DNA of 28,556 nt, taken from contig JBEAOO010000359.1 in NCBI GenBank assembly GCA_041164825.1, positions 1 to 28,556 on the forward strand. The letters are read 5' to 3'. The position numbers and the translations under genes are program-made. Every line of letters begins with the position of its first letter. The stretch's first letter is position 1. The notes beneath the pieces are model-generated. The model did not search any database, was not told where the DNA came from, and saw only the letters and a list, made by a program, of their open reading frames with translations. The stretch is from JBEAOO01 sp041164825 (GTDB lineage: Bacteria > Pseudomonadota > Gammaproteobacteria > Burkholderiales > Burkholderiaceae_C). This document shows positions 1-5,964 of the stretch, one piece after another.

Positions 1-21
1 GAGGGCCCGCGCAGCGGGTCC

Positions 22-66
22 GGGGGACACGGAGCACATCGGCCCGGCCCATCGCCGCCCTCGCGC
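22..66. repeat. Dispersed repeat, copy A (inverted relative to 24389-24433)
   Basis: These 45 bases match the reverse complement of 24389-24433 at 43 positions by eye. The core ACATCGGCCCGGCCCAT is also found in direct orientation in the right arm of the inverted repeat at 24473-24499. The element is non-coding and lies upstream of the flagellin promoters. It looks like an interspersed GC-rich repeat of REP/BIME type. What lies to its left is outside the window. Confidence 0.75.
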
Positions 67-153
67 CAAAAGTCGAACGCCAATCGCCAAACGGGAAAGC
101 GGCGCACGCAGCCCCCCTCAAGAGGGCCCCTTTTCATGCCCGCAAAAACGCGC

Positions 154-181
154 TCAAGTTGCACGGCGCGTTGGCCGAAAT
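154..181 (+). promoter_or_regulatory. Candidate distal sigma-28 promoter of flagellin 1
   Basis: A TCAAG -35 element begins at 154 and a GCCGAAAT -10 element spans 174-181, separated by 16 bases. This is the same arrangement as the other three FliA-type promoters in the window. A transcript from here would carry a leader of roughly 330 bases before the flagellin ATG at 522. The -10 has A where the family consensus GCCGATAA has T, so it may be weaker than the proximal promoter. Confidence 0.5.
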
Positions 182-250
182 GAGTCCACGGCCCGCGGGA
201 TGCAGGTCTGGGCGGCGAATGCAACTTGTTGTCACCGCGAAGAAATTTCC

Positions 251-278
251 TAAAGTCCCGCAGGCCTCGATCCGATAA
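251..278 (+). promoter_or_regulatory. Proximal sigma-28 (FliA) promoter of flagellin 1
   Basis: TAAAGT begins at 251 and TCCGATAA spans 271-278, with 16 bases between TAAA and the -10 octamer. The known FliA consensus is TAAA-N15-GCCGATAA, so this is a near-perfect match with one extra spacer base. Transcription would start near 285, giving a leader of about 235 bases. Late flagellin genes are normally FliA-dependent, which fits. Confidence 0.85.
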
Positions 279-521
279 CAAAAACATCGGCAGCGCCAAA
301 AACGCTACCGGGTCCGGAAAGCAAAGCGACCTGCGTTTCACGGTGATGGCAACAAGCCCAGCACTGCGAAATCGGAGGCTGACCCAACCGGGCGCAGCAA
401 GCTGGCGGTGGCAACACCAACAGCAGTTCAAGGCCCTTGTGGCCAGGGTTCAACCACCCGCAAGGGCTTAGACATTGCCGGCGCCCCCGCCGGAGTCATC
501 AACTGATTAGGAGCACTTACC

Positions 522-1397
522 ATGGCCATGACGATCAACACCAACAACCAGTCGCTGAACGCACAACGCAACGCTGGTGCCACCCAAAGCGCCCTGTCGA
601 CCTCGATGCAGCGCCTGTCCTCCGGTCTGCGTGTCAACAGCGCCAAAGACGACTCGGCCGGCTTGGCCATCGCTGAGCGCATGAACTCGCAAGTCAAGGG
701 CATGAACGTCGCAGTGCGCAATGCCAACGACGGCATCTCGATGGCGCAAACGGCTGAAGGCGCACTCGGCAAGGTCGGCGACTCGCTGCAACGGATGCGT
801 GAATTGGCTGTGCAATCGGCCAACGGCACCAACACCGACGCCGACAAGGCCAATCTGCAGGCCGAGTTCCAAGCGCTGAACGATGAAATCACCCGAGTGA
901 CGGGCGCCACGTCCTTCAACGGCAACAAACTGTTGGATGGCACGACCGCTTCGTTCGCCTTCCAGGTGGGTGCCAACACCGACACCACCGACAAGATCAC
1001 CGTCAACAGCGTCGATTTGTCGAGTGTGCTGACGCAGCTGGCCACCTTCGCCATCGGTCAAGACTCCACGGTGGCCAACGGCGCCGTGACCCTGGCCGAC
1101 GCCGCTGCCGGCGCCCCGGATGCCGACAAGGCCATCAAGGGCATCGACGACGCGATTGCAGTGGTCACCACCGGCCGCGCTTCGATGGGTGCGACGCAAA
1201 ACCGCTTCGAATCCGTGATCAGCAACTTGCAGGTGTCGTCAGAGAACCTGGCTGCCTCGAAGGGCCGCATCATGGACGCCGACTTCGCGACGGAAACGAT
1301 GAACCTGTCTCGCTCGCAGATCCTGCAGCAAGCCGGCACCGCGATGATCTCGCAAGCCAACCAGCTGCCCCAGCAAGTGCTGTCGCTGCTGCGCTGA
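522..1397 (+). CDS. fliC: Flagellin (first copy)
   Basis: This encodes the filament subunit, 291 aa, exported through the flagellar type III apparatus. The N-terminal D0/D1 signature (RLSSGLRVNSAKDD, residues 31-44, then GLAIAERM) and the C-terminal D1/D0 helix ending in LPQQVLSLLR are both complete. The protein is short: the central part, roughly residues 150-200, leaves little room for the D2/D3 outer domains seen in enteric flagellins. The start at 522 is chosen because AGGAG (509-513) lies eight bases upstream; a second ATG at 528 is also possible. The gene is followed by a strong terminator, so it is probably monocistronic. It is paralogous to the flagellin at 1719-2552, nearly identical in protein at both ends and divergent in the middle. 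Confidence 0.97.
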   Translation: MAMTINTNNQSLNAQRNAGATQSALSTSMQRLSSGLRVNSAKDDSAGLAIAERMNSQVKGMNVAVRNANDGISMAQTAEGALGKVGDSLQRMRELAVQSANGTNTDADKANLQAEFQALNDEITRVTGATSFNGNKLLDGTTASFAFQVGANTDTTDKITVNSVDLSSVLTQLATFAIGQDSTVANGAVTLADAAAGAPDADKAIKGIDDAIAVVTTGRASMGATQNRFESVISNLQVSSENLAASKGRIMDADFATETMNLSRSQILQQAGTAMISQANQLPQQVLSLLR

Positions 1398-1718
1398 TTC
1401 TCTGAACGGTGGGCCCCCGGGCCCGCTGGCGGATACCGCCCCCTTCGCGCCCCGCCCGGCTTTGCCGGTGCGGGGCGCGCGCGTTTTTGATTTTGGAATA
1501 AGGTGTTTTTTCGCTTCATTTCCGGCGAATGCGGCCGAGGCCTGGCCTCAACAATCCACTCCATCAGGTCTTGAATTCGACCTGCGGTTCCACCCCAACG
1601 GGTTCACCCCCGAGGCGATGAGAACTTCAAGCCGGCCAGCGAGCAACAGAGGTTGCGGCAGCCGGGTCAGGCACCGGTTGAAAAGCCGGCGGTCGAACGA
1701 TCTTGACGGAGTACTTTC
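1398..1718. other. Intergenic region between the two flagellins
   Basis: The 321 bases contain the flagellin-1 terminator, a GGGCCC-CC-GGGCCC palindromic stretch at 1411-1424, and the untranslated leader of flagellin 2 with GGAG at 1708-1711. No gene is supported. No TMAA-N16-KCCGAWAW promoter was found here, unlike the other filament genes. The nearest approach is TCCA (1589-1592) with CCCGAGGC (1609-1616), which is poor. Confidence 0.6.
1446..1488 (+). terminator. Rho-independent terminator after flagellin 1
   Basis: CGCGCCCCGC (1446-1455) pairs with GCGGGGCGCG (1470-1479). An inner CCGGC/GCCGG stem (1456-1460 with 1464-1468) closes on a TTT loop, with one bulged T at 1469. A T-run follows at 1484-1488 and another at 1491-1494. 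It would insulate flagellin 1 from flagellin 2. Confidence 0.85.
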
Positions 1719-2552
1719 ATGCCGCAAACCATCAACACGAACACGATCTCGCTGAACGCGCAGCGCAACCTCAGCACCTCGCAAGGGGCGCTGAGCACGG
1801 CCATGCAACGCTTGTCGTCGGGCTTGCGCGTCAACAGCGCCAAAGACGATGCCGCGGGATTGGCGATTGCCGAGCGCATGAACACGCAAGTGCGTGGCAT
1901 GAACGTGGCGGTGCGCAATGCCAACGACGGCATCTCGCTGGCGCAAACGGCTGAAGGCGCGCTGGGCCGCATCGGCGACTCGCTGCAGCGCATGCGAGAG
2001 CTGGCCGTGCAATCGGCCAACGGCACCAACACCGGCAACGACCGCGCCAACCTGCAGGCCGAATTTTTGGCCCTGAACAGTGAAATCGAGCGCTCGGTGG
2101 GCGCGGCAGCGTTCAACAACAAGCCCTTGTTGAACCTCGACAACAACGACTTCGTGTTCCAGGTCGGCCCGAACAACACCGACACCGACAAGGTCACCAT
2201 CCCGATGACCAATCTGAAGACCACCGTGGTCGATCAGATGACAACGCACACCATCGACGGCGACACCTCGGACAACGCGCTGGCCTCCATTGATGCGCTG
2301 GACGCGGCCATCAGCGTGGTCACCACCACGCGCGCCAGCTTCGGCGCGGCACAAAACCGCTTTGAGTCGGTGATTGCCAACCTGCAGGTATCGTCCGAGA
2401 ACCTCGCGGCTGCCCGAGGCCGCATCATGGACGCAGACTTCGCCAAGGAAACCGCCGAGCTGTCGCGCACGCAGATCTTGCAGCAAGCCGGCACGGCGAT
2501 GGTCTCGCAGGCCAACCAGTTGCCGCAGCAGGTGTTGCAGTTGCTGAAGTGA
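1719..2552 (+). CDS. Flagellin (second copy)
   Basis: This is a second filament subunit of 277 aa. It shares the RLSSGLRVNSAKDD signature (residues 31-44), the following AGLAIAERM segment, and a C-terminus ending in LPQQVLQLLK. Like its neighbour it has a very short variable middle (about residues 140-190), so the filament would be built from compact D0/D1-type subunits. The ATG at 1719 has GGAG seven bases upstream. The gene looks like a tandem duplicate of flagellin 1 in which the middle has diverged. It has its own terminator, and its upstream region lacks an obvious sigma-28 box, so expression may differ from that of copy 1. Whether it is a major or minor filament component cannot be read from sequence. 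Confidence 0.96.
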   Translation: MPQTINTNTISLNAQRNLSTSQGALSTAMQRLSSGLRVNSAKDDAAGLAIAERMNTQVRGMNVAVRNANDGISLAQTAEGALGRIGDSLQRMRELAVQSANGTNTGNDRANLQAEFLALNSEIERSVGAAAFNNKPLLNLDNNDFVFQVGPNNTDTDKVTIPMTNLKTTVVDQMTTHTIDGDTSDNALASIDALDAAISVVTTTRASFGAAQNRFESVIANLQVSSENLAAARGRIMDADFAKETAELSRTQILQQAGTAMVSQANQLPQQVLQLLK

Positions 2553-2626
2553 GGCGCTGCGGGGCGGAGGCGGCGGGCCCGTGTCGGCGCGGACGCATGT
2601 GCTTACCGTGCCGCCGCCATCGTGGC

Positions 2627-2654
2627 TCAAGCCCAGCAGCTGCGCTGCCGATAT
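2627..2654 (+). promoter_or_regulatory. Sigma-28 (FliA) promoter of fliD
   Basis: TCAAG begins at 2627 and GCCGATAT spans 2647-2654, with a spacer of 16 bases, the same geometry as the fliC and fliS promoters. Transcription should begin near 2661. The promoter ends exactly where the flagellin-2 terminator stem begins (2655). Confidence 0.75.
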
Positions 2655-2692
2655 CGGGACATCCGGACCTGCGGTTCGGGCGTCCCGTTTTT
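2655..2692 (+). terminator. Rho-independent terminator after flagellin 2
   Basis: CGGGAC (2655-2660) pairs with GTCCCG (2682-2687). An inner CCGGAC/GTTCGG stem with one G-T pair stacks inside it, and TTTTT follows at 2688-2692. The left arm directly abuts the -10 element of the fliD promoter, so transcripts starting at about 2661 would lack that arm and should not fold the complete hairpin. Confidence 0.8.
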
Positions 2693-2755
2693 CATGGTGC
2701 CCCGGTGTGACGTCGCCAGACCACGCCGCCAGGCCACCGCTTCCAGGATCGCATC

Positions 2756-4171
2756 ATGGCCACACTCAGCTCCATTGGCATCGCCAGCGGCATCGACTCC
2801 ACCGTCATCGACAAACTGGTGGCGCTGGAGCGCTCCCCCAAGGCGCTGCTGGCCACCGCGGCCACCAAGATCAACACCCAGGTGTCGGCCTTTGGCAAAT
2901 TGCAGTCGGCCATCTCCACCTTCCGCGACTCGGCCTTGGCGCTGACCCAAACCGCCAACTGGGATGCCACCGCCAGCACCTCGGCCGACGACACCTCGGT
3001 GGCCGTGAGCTCCACCAGCACGGCCAAGAGCGGCAGCTATGCCGTGAAGGTGAATTCGCTGGCGAGCGCCCAACAAACCGCGTCGCCGGGCTTCACCGAT
3101 GGCCGAACGGCCGTGATCGGCCAGGGCACGCTGCGCATTGAGCTCGGCACCTGGTCGGCAGACGGCGCGAGTTTCAGCGCCACGCCCGACAAGTCGGTCG
3201 ACATCGAGATTGGCGCGGCCAGCGAAACGCTGGAAGGCGTGCGCGACAAGATCAACGCGGCCGGCGCGGGCGTGACGGCCACCATCGTCAACGGCACGGC
3301 CGGCGCTCAGCTGATGCTGCGCTCCACCACCACCGGCGCGGCCAATGGGTTTCAGATGAGTGTGCAGAGCAACGCCGGCGGCTACAGCGACACCGATGGT
3401 TTGTCGCGCCTGCTCACGGGCGGCAGCACCAAGGTGGCCACCGACGCCAGCGCCGAGATCAACGGCATCCCCGTCTCCTCGGCCAGCAACACACTGGCCG
3501 ACACCGTGGACGGCATGACGATCACCTTGAAAAAGGTCACCACCGACCCGGTGGAGCTGACCGTGGCGCAGGACACCACCGCGCTGAAAACCGCGATCAC
3601 CACCTTCGCCACGTCGTACAGCGATTTGTCAAAACTGATCCTCAGCCAGACCAAGTACGACGCGACCACCAAGACCGGCGGCCCGCTGCAGGGCGACCGC
3701 GCAGCGCTGAGCCTGCAAAGCATGTTGCGCAGCGCCATGGGATCGACCAGCGGCGCCACCACGGCCTTCAAACGCCTGTCTGATGTGGGGCTGGAGTTGC
3801 AAAAGGACGGCAGCTTGACGGTCAGCGACACCAAACTCACCGCGGCCATGGCCAAGATGAGCGACATGAAAAAGCTGTTTGCCAACGTCGACAGCAGCAC
3901 CGAGAGCAACAACGGCCTGGCGGTGAGCCTGCGCAAATTGACCGACGCGATGCTCGACACCCAGGGCACGGTGACCACCCACGCCACCTCGCTGCAAAAG
4001 CGCTTGGCCGACAACCAGGACGCGCAAGACCGGGTGGAGCAGCACGCGGTGCTGGCCGAGGCGCGCATTCGCGCCCAGTACACGGCGCTGGACACCCAGA
4101 TGTCGAAGATGAACGCGCTCAGCGCCTACGTGACCACGCAAATGGCCAACCTGGTGAGCAGCTCCGGCTGA
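2756..4171 (+). CDS. fliD: Flagellar filament cap protein FliD (HAP2)
   Basis: FliD forms the cap at the filament tip and is needed for flagellin polymerisation. The 471-aa length is normal for the family. The N-terminus (SSIGIASGIDSTVIDKLVALE, residues 5-25) is the typical FliD start, with the GIASGID motif. The middle is Thr/Ser/Ala-rich, and the C-terminal part (about residues 370-471) is helical with a coiled-coil-like region ending in YVTTQMANLVSSSG. The ATG at 2756 is preceded by AGGAT as a modest Shine-Dalgarno. The gene has its own sigma-28 promoter just downstream of flagellin 2 and its own terminator, so it is a single-gene unit. No defect was seen. Confidence 0.96.
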   Translation: MATLSSIGIASGIDSTVIDKLVALERSPKALLATAATKINTQVSAFGKLQSAISTFRDSALALTQTANWDATASTSADDTSVAVSSTSTAKSGSYAVKVNSLASAQQTASPGFTDGRTAVIGQGTLRIELGTWSADGASFSATPDKSVDIEIGAASETLEGVRDKINAAGAGVTATIVNGTAGAQLMLRSTTTGAANGFQMSVQSNAGGYSDTDGLSRLLTGGSTKVATDASAEINGIPVSSASNTLADTVDGMTITLKKVTTDPVELTVAQDTTALKTAITTFATSYSDLSKLILSQTKYDATTKTGGPLQGDRAALSLQSMLRSAMGSTSGATTAFKRLSDVGLELQKDGSLTVSDTKLTAAMAKMSDMKKLFANVDSSTESNNGLAVSLRKLTDAMLDTQGTVTTHATSLQKRLADNQDAQDRVEQHAVLAEARIRAQYTALDTQMSKMNALSAYVTTQMANLVSSSG

Positions 4172-4195
4172 CGCCGCGCGCACGTGCGACGACGG

Positions 4196-4222
4196 CGGCA
4201 CCCCCCTGTGGGGTGCCGTTTT
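4196..4222 (+). terminator. Rho-independent terminator after fliD
   Basis: CGGCACCCC (4196-4204) pairs perfectly with GGGGTGCCG (4210-4218) across a five-base loop, followed by TTTT (4219-4222) and a further TTT at 4224-4226. It lies 25 bases after the fliD stop. Confidence 0.9.
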
Positions 4223-4287
4223 GTTTGGCGCAAGCGGCACACCGAGGCAAAGCCCGGAAGTGCAGGCAATTTCCGGACAGCGGCGAC

Positions 4288-4315
4288 TCAAGTCGCCCGG
4301 TGAGCCAGCCGATAA
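4288..4315 (+). promoter_or_regulatory. Sigma-28 (FliA) promoter of the fliS operon
   Basis: TCAAGT begins at 4288 and GCCGATAA, identical to the FliA -10 consensus, spans 4308-4315, with 16 bases between TCAA and the octamer. Transcription should start near 4322, giving a short leader before fliS at 4349. As no terminator is evident before 12313, this promoter may also drive the downstream c-di-GMP genes. Confidence 0.85.
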
Positions 4316-4348
4316 AACATCCAGACATCACAACCACGGGCCTCTCCC

Positions 4349-4783
4349 ATGTTTGCCTCCGCCACCTATCCCCGTCAATCCAATCTGCGCAACTCCGTGG
4401 GCGCGTACCAGCAAGTGGGCGTGGAAACCGGCATCTCCGGCGCCTCGCCCCACAAGCTGGTGGCCATGCTGTTTGACGGCTACATGGACGCCATCACCGA
4501 CGCCAAAGGCGGCATCCGCACCCGTGACGTGGAGCGCAAGACCCGCGCCATCACCCGTGCCGTGCGCATCATTGACGAGGGCCTGCGCAGCGCCTTGAAC
4601 GTGGAAGCCGGCGGCCAACTCGCCGCTGACCTGCGCGACCTCTACGCCTACGTCTCGCTGCGCCTGACGCAAGCCAACCTGCGCAGCGACGAAGCCATGC
4701 TCGACGAGTGCCAAACGCTGATCGAGCCGCTGCGCAGCGCCTGGACGGCGATCGCCCCCCAAGTCACCACCGCTGCGCGCTGA
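4349..4783 (+). CDS. fliS: Flagellin export chaperone FliS
   Basis: FliS binds the C-terminal D0 region of newly made flagellin in the cytoplasm and keeps it unpolymerised until export. The 144-aa product shows the family features: a YQQVGVETGISGASPHKLVAMLFDG segment (about residues 19-43) with the conserved SPHKLV..LFDG core, and an all-helical remainder containing LRDLYAYVSLRLTQAN near residues 95-110. The C-terminus is slightly longer than usual. A Shine-Dalgarno is not obvious before the ATG. It is the first gene after a consensus sigma-28 promoter and lies 40 bases ahead of fliT, the usual arrangement. Confidence 0.95.
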   Translation: MFASATYPRQSNLRNSVGAYQQVGVETGISGASPHKLVAMLFDGYMDAITDAKGGIRTRDVERKTRAITRAVRIIDEGLRSALNVEAGGQLAADLRDLYAYVSLRLTQANLRSDEAMLDECQTLIEPLRSAWTAIAPQVTTAAR

Positions 4784-4823
4784 GCCACCCGCCAGCGCAC
4801 AACGAGCACAAAACACCACGCCG

Positions 4824-5153
4824 ATGAACACCATCAACCTGCTGCACCCCGCCATGAAAAACGTCCTGCTGAACTACTACGAGGCCATCGAGCAGGCCAG
4901 CCACGACATGCTGAACGCCGCCCGTGCGGGCGACTGGGACCAAGTCGTGAAACTCGAAGGCGCGTGCGGGCTGCTGATTTCGCAGCTGAAAAACGCCGCC
5001 GCCAAACAACCCATGGGCACCGATGAAGCGCAACTGAAGTCACGCATCATGCAGCGCATCTTGGTGAACGACGCCGAGATCCGCCAGCTCGCCGAGCCCT
5101 GGTTGGACGACCTGAACAAGGTGCTGTCCGGCCAGTCCAGCACGGTCCACTGA
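4824..5153 (+). CDS. fliT: Flagellar export chaperone FliT
   Basis: This 109-aa, largely helical protein directly follows fliS and matches FliT in size and character: a YYEAIEQASHDML segment near residues 18-30, a GDWDQVVKLE motif (about 36-45) and a C-terminal helix ending in WLDDLNKVL. FliT binds FliD as its export chaperone and, in enteric bacteria, also inhibits FlhDC; the regulatory role is unknown here. An internal ATG at 4854 would give a 99-aa form, but the upstream start at 4824 keeps the usual family length. FliT proteins are weakly conserved, so position in the operon supports the call. Confidence 0.85.
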   Translation: MNTINLLHPAMKNVLLNYYEAIEQASHDMLNAARAGDWDQVVKLEGACGLLISQLKNAAAKQPMGTDEAQLKSRIMQRILVNDAEIRQLAEPWLDDLNKVLSGQSSTVH

Positions 5154-5190
5154 TCCCCCCTCGACAGCCCCCAAACAGGAGCGCGCCAAG

Positions 5191-5949
5191 ATGGAAACCT
5201 TGCCCATGGCCCTGGACGCGATGGACGCGTCCGAAGGTGGGCTGGATGACTTTCGCATCCACCGCCCGAGCGAAGTGGCGGCCTACTTGCGCCAGCTGCT
5301 GGACGGCAATGTGCTGCTCAACCTGAACGCCCCCGACGGCGCGGCCATCACCGGCACGCTCTGGTCGGTGGACGCCGACCGGCAGACCATGAGCTTGTCG
5401 GTCGACCCGCTGGCGCCGCAGTTTCAAACCGTGCTTGCGCACGAAGAAGCGGTGGTGGTGGGCTACCTCGACAACGTCAAGATCCAGTTCGACGTGGACG
5501 ACATGGTGCTGGTGCGCAGCGGCCAGGTGGCCGCCCTCAAATGCAGCCTGCCGCGCCAGCTGTTTCGCTTCCAGCGGCGCAACAGCTTTCGGGTGCGCCC
5601 GGTGCCGCGCAGTGCGCCGCAAGCGTGTTTTGCCCACCCGGTCAAACCCAGCACCGAGTTGCGCTTGCGCGTGCTCGACGTGAGCATTGGCGGCATCGCC
5701 CTGCTGCTGACCGAAGACGTGCCCCTGCTCGACCGCGGCACCGTGCTGCCCGATGCCGTGCTGGAGCTCGACGCCGACACCCGCGTGCACACAGCACTTC
5801 GCATCCAACACGCCACGGCCAGCCAGGGCGAGATGCCCGGCACCCGCCTGGGTTGCGAAATGCTGCGCACCAACGGCGATGGCCTGCGCCAATTGCAGCG
5901 CTACATCGACCAGACTCAAAAGCGCAAACGCTTGTTGTCGCTGGACTGA
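5191..5949 (+). CDS. ycgR: YcgR-type PilZ flagellar brake protein
   Basis: The 252-aa protein has the two-domain layout of YcgR: an N-terminal YcgR domain (about residues 20-115) and a PilZ domain (about 120-245). Both PilZ signatures that bind c-di-GMP are intact: RxxxR as R130-NSF-R134, and DxSxxG as D163-VSIG-G168. In enteric bacteria YcgR loaded with c-di-GMP acts on the flagellar motor to slow swimming. Its place directly after fliT, with a good Shine-Dalgarno (CAGGAG) before ATG 5191, suggests co-expression with late flagellar genes. The next gene, 15 bases on, encodes a predicted c-di-GMP phosphodiesterase, so effector and degrader are made together. Confidence 0.92.
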   Translation: METLPMALDAMDASEGGLDDFRIHRPSEVAAYLRQLLDGNVLLNLNAPDGAAITGTLWSVDADRQTMSLSVDPLAPQFQTVLAHEEAVVVGYLDNVKIQFDVDDMVLVRSGQVAALKCSLPRQLFRFQRRNSFRVRPVPRSAPQACFAHPVKPSTELRLRVLDVSIGGIALLLTEDVPLLDRGTVLPDAVLELDADTRVHTALRIQHATASQGEMPGTRLGCEMLRTNGDGLRQLQRYIDQTQKRKRLLSLD

Positions 5950-5964
5950 CAGAGGCCATTTGCC

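Larger units (their letters stand above)
1..521. other. Intergenic region and leader upstream of flagellin 1
   Basis: No gene is supported in these 521 bases; the short open frames here have no recognisable protein character. The stretch holds a dispersed repeat (22-66), two tandem sigma-28-type promoters (154-181 and 251-278) and a long leader. Two hairpins precede the ribosome binding site: GCCCTTG (433-439) with CAAGGGC (461-467), and CCGGCG (478-483) with CGCCGG (488-493). A weak CCCT/AGGG hairpin near 117-128, followed by TTTT at 131-134, could be the end of an upstream transcript. Confidence 0.7.

Noticed and set aside
226..471. 81-codon open frame in the flagellin leader
   Set aside because: It has no Shine-Dalgarno or family signature, and it overlaps the proximal sigma-28 promoter and the leader hairpins.
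1589..1616. Possible sigma-28 promoter of flagellin 2 (TCCA-N16-CCCGAGGC)
   Set aside because: Only the CCGA core and the spacing agree; the -35 and the AT-rich end of the -10 are missing.
1670..1683. Sigma-54-like GGCACC...TTGAAA upstream of flagellin 2
   Set aside because: The required GC dinucleotide at the correct spacing from GG is absent.
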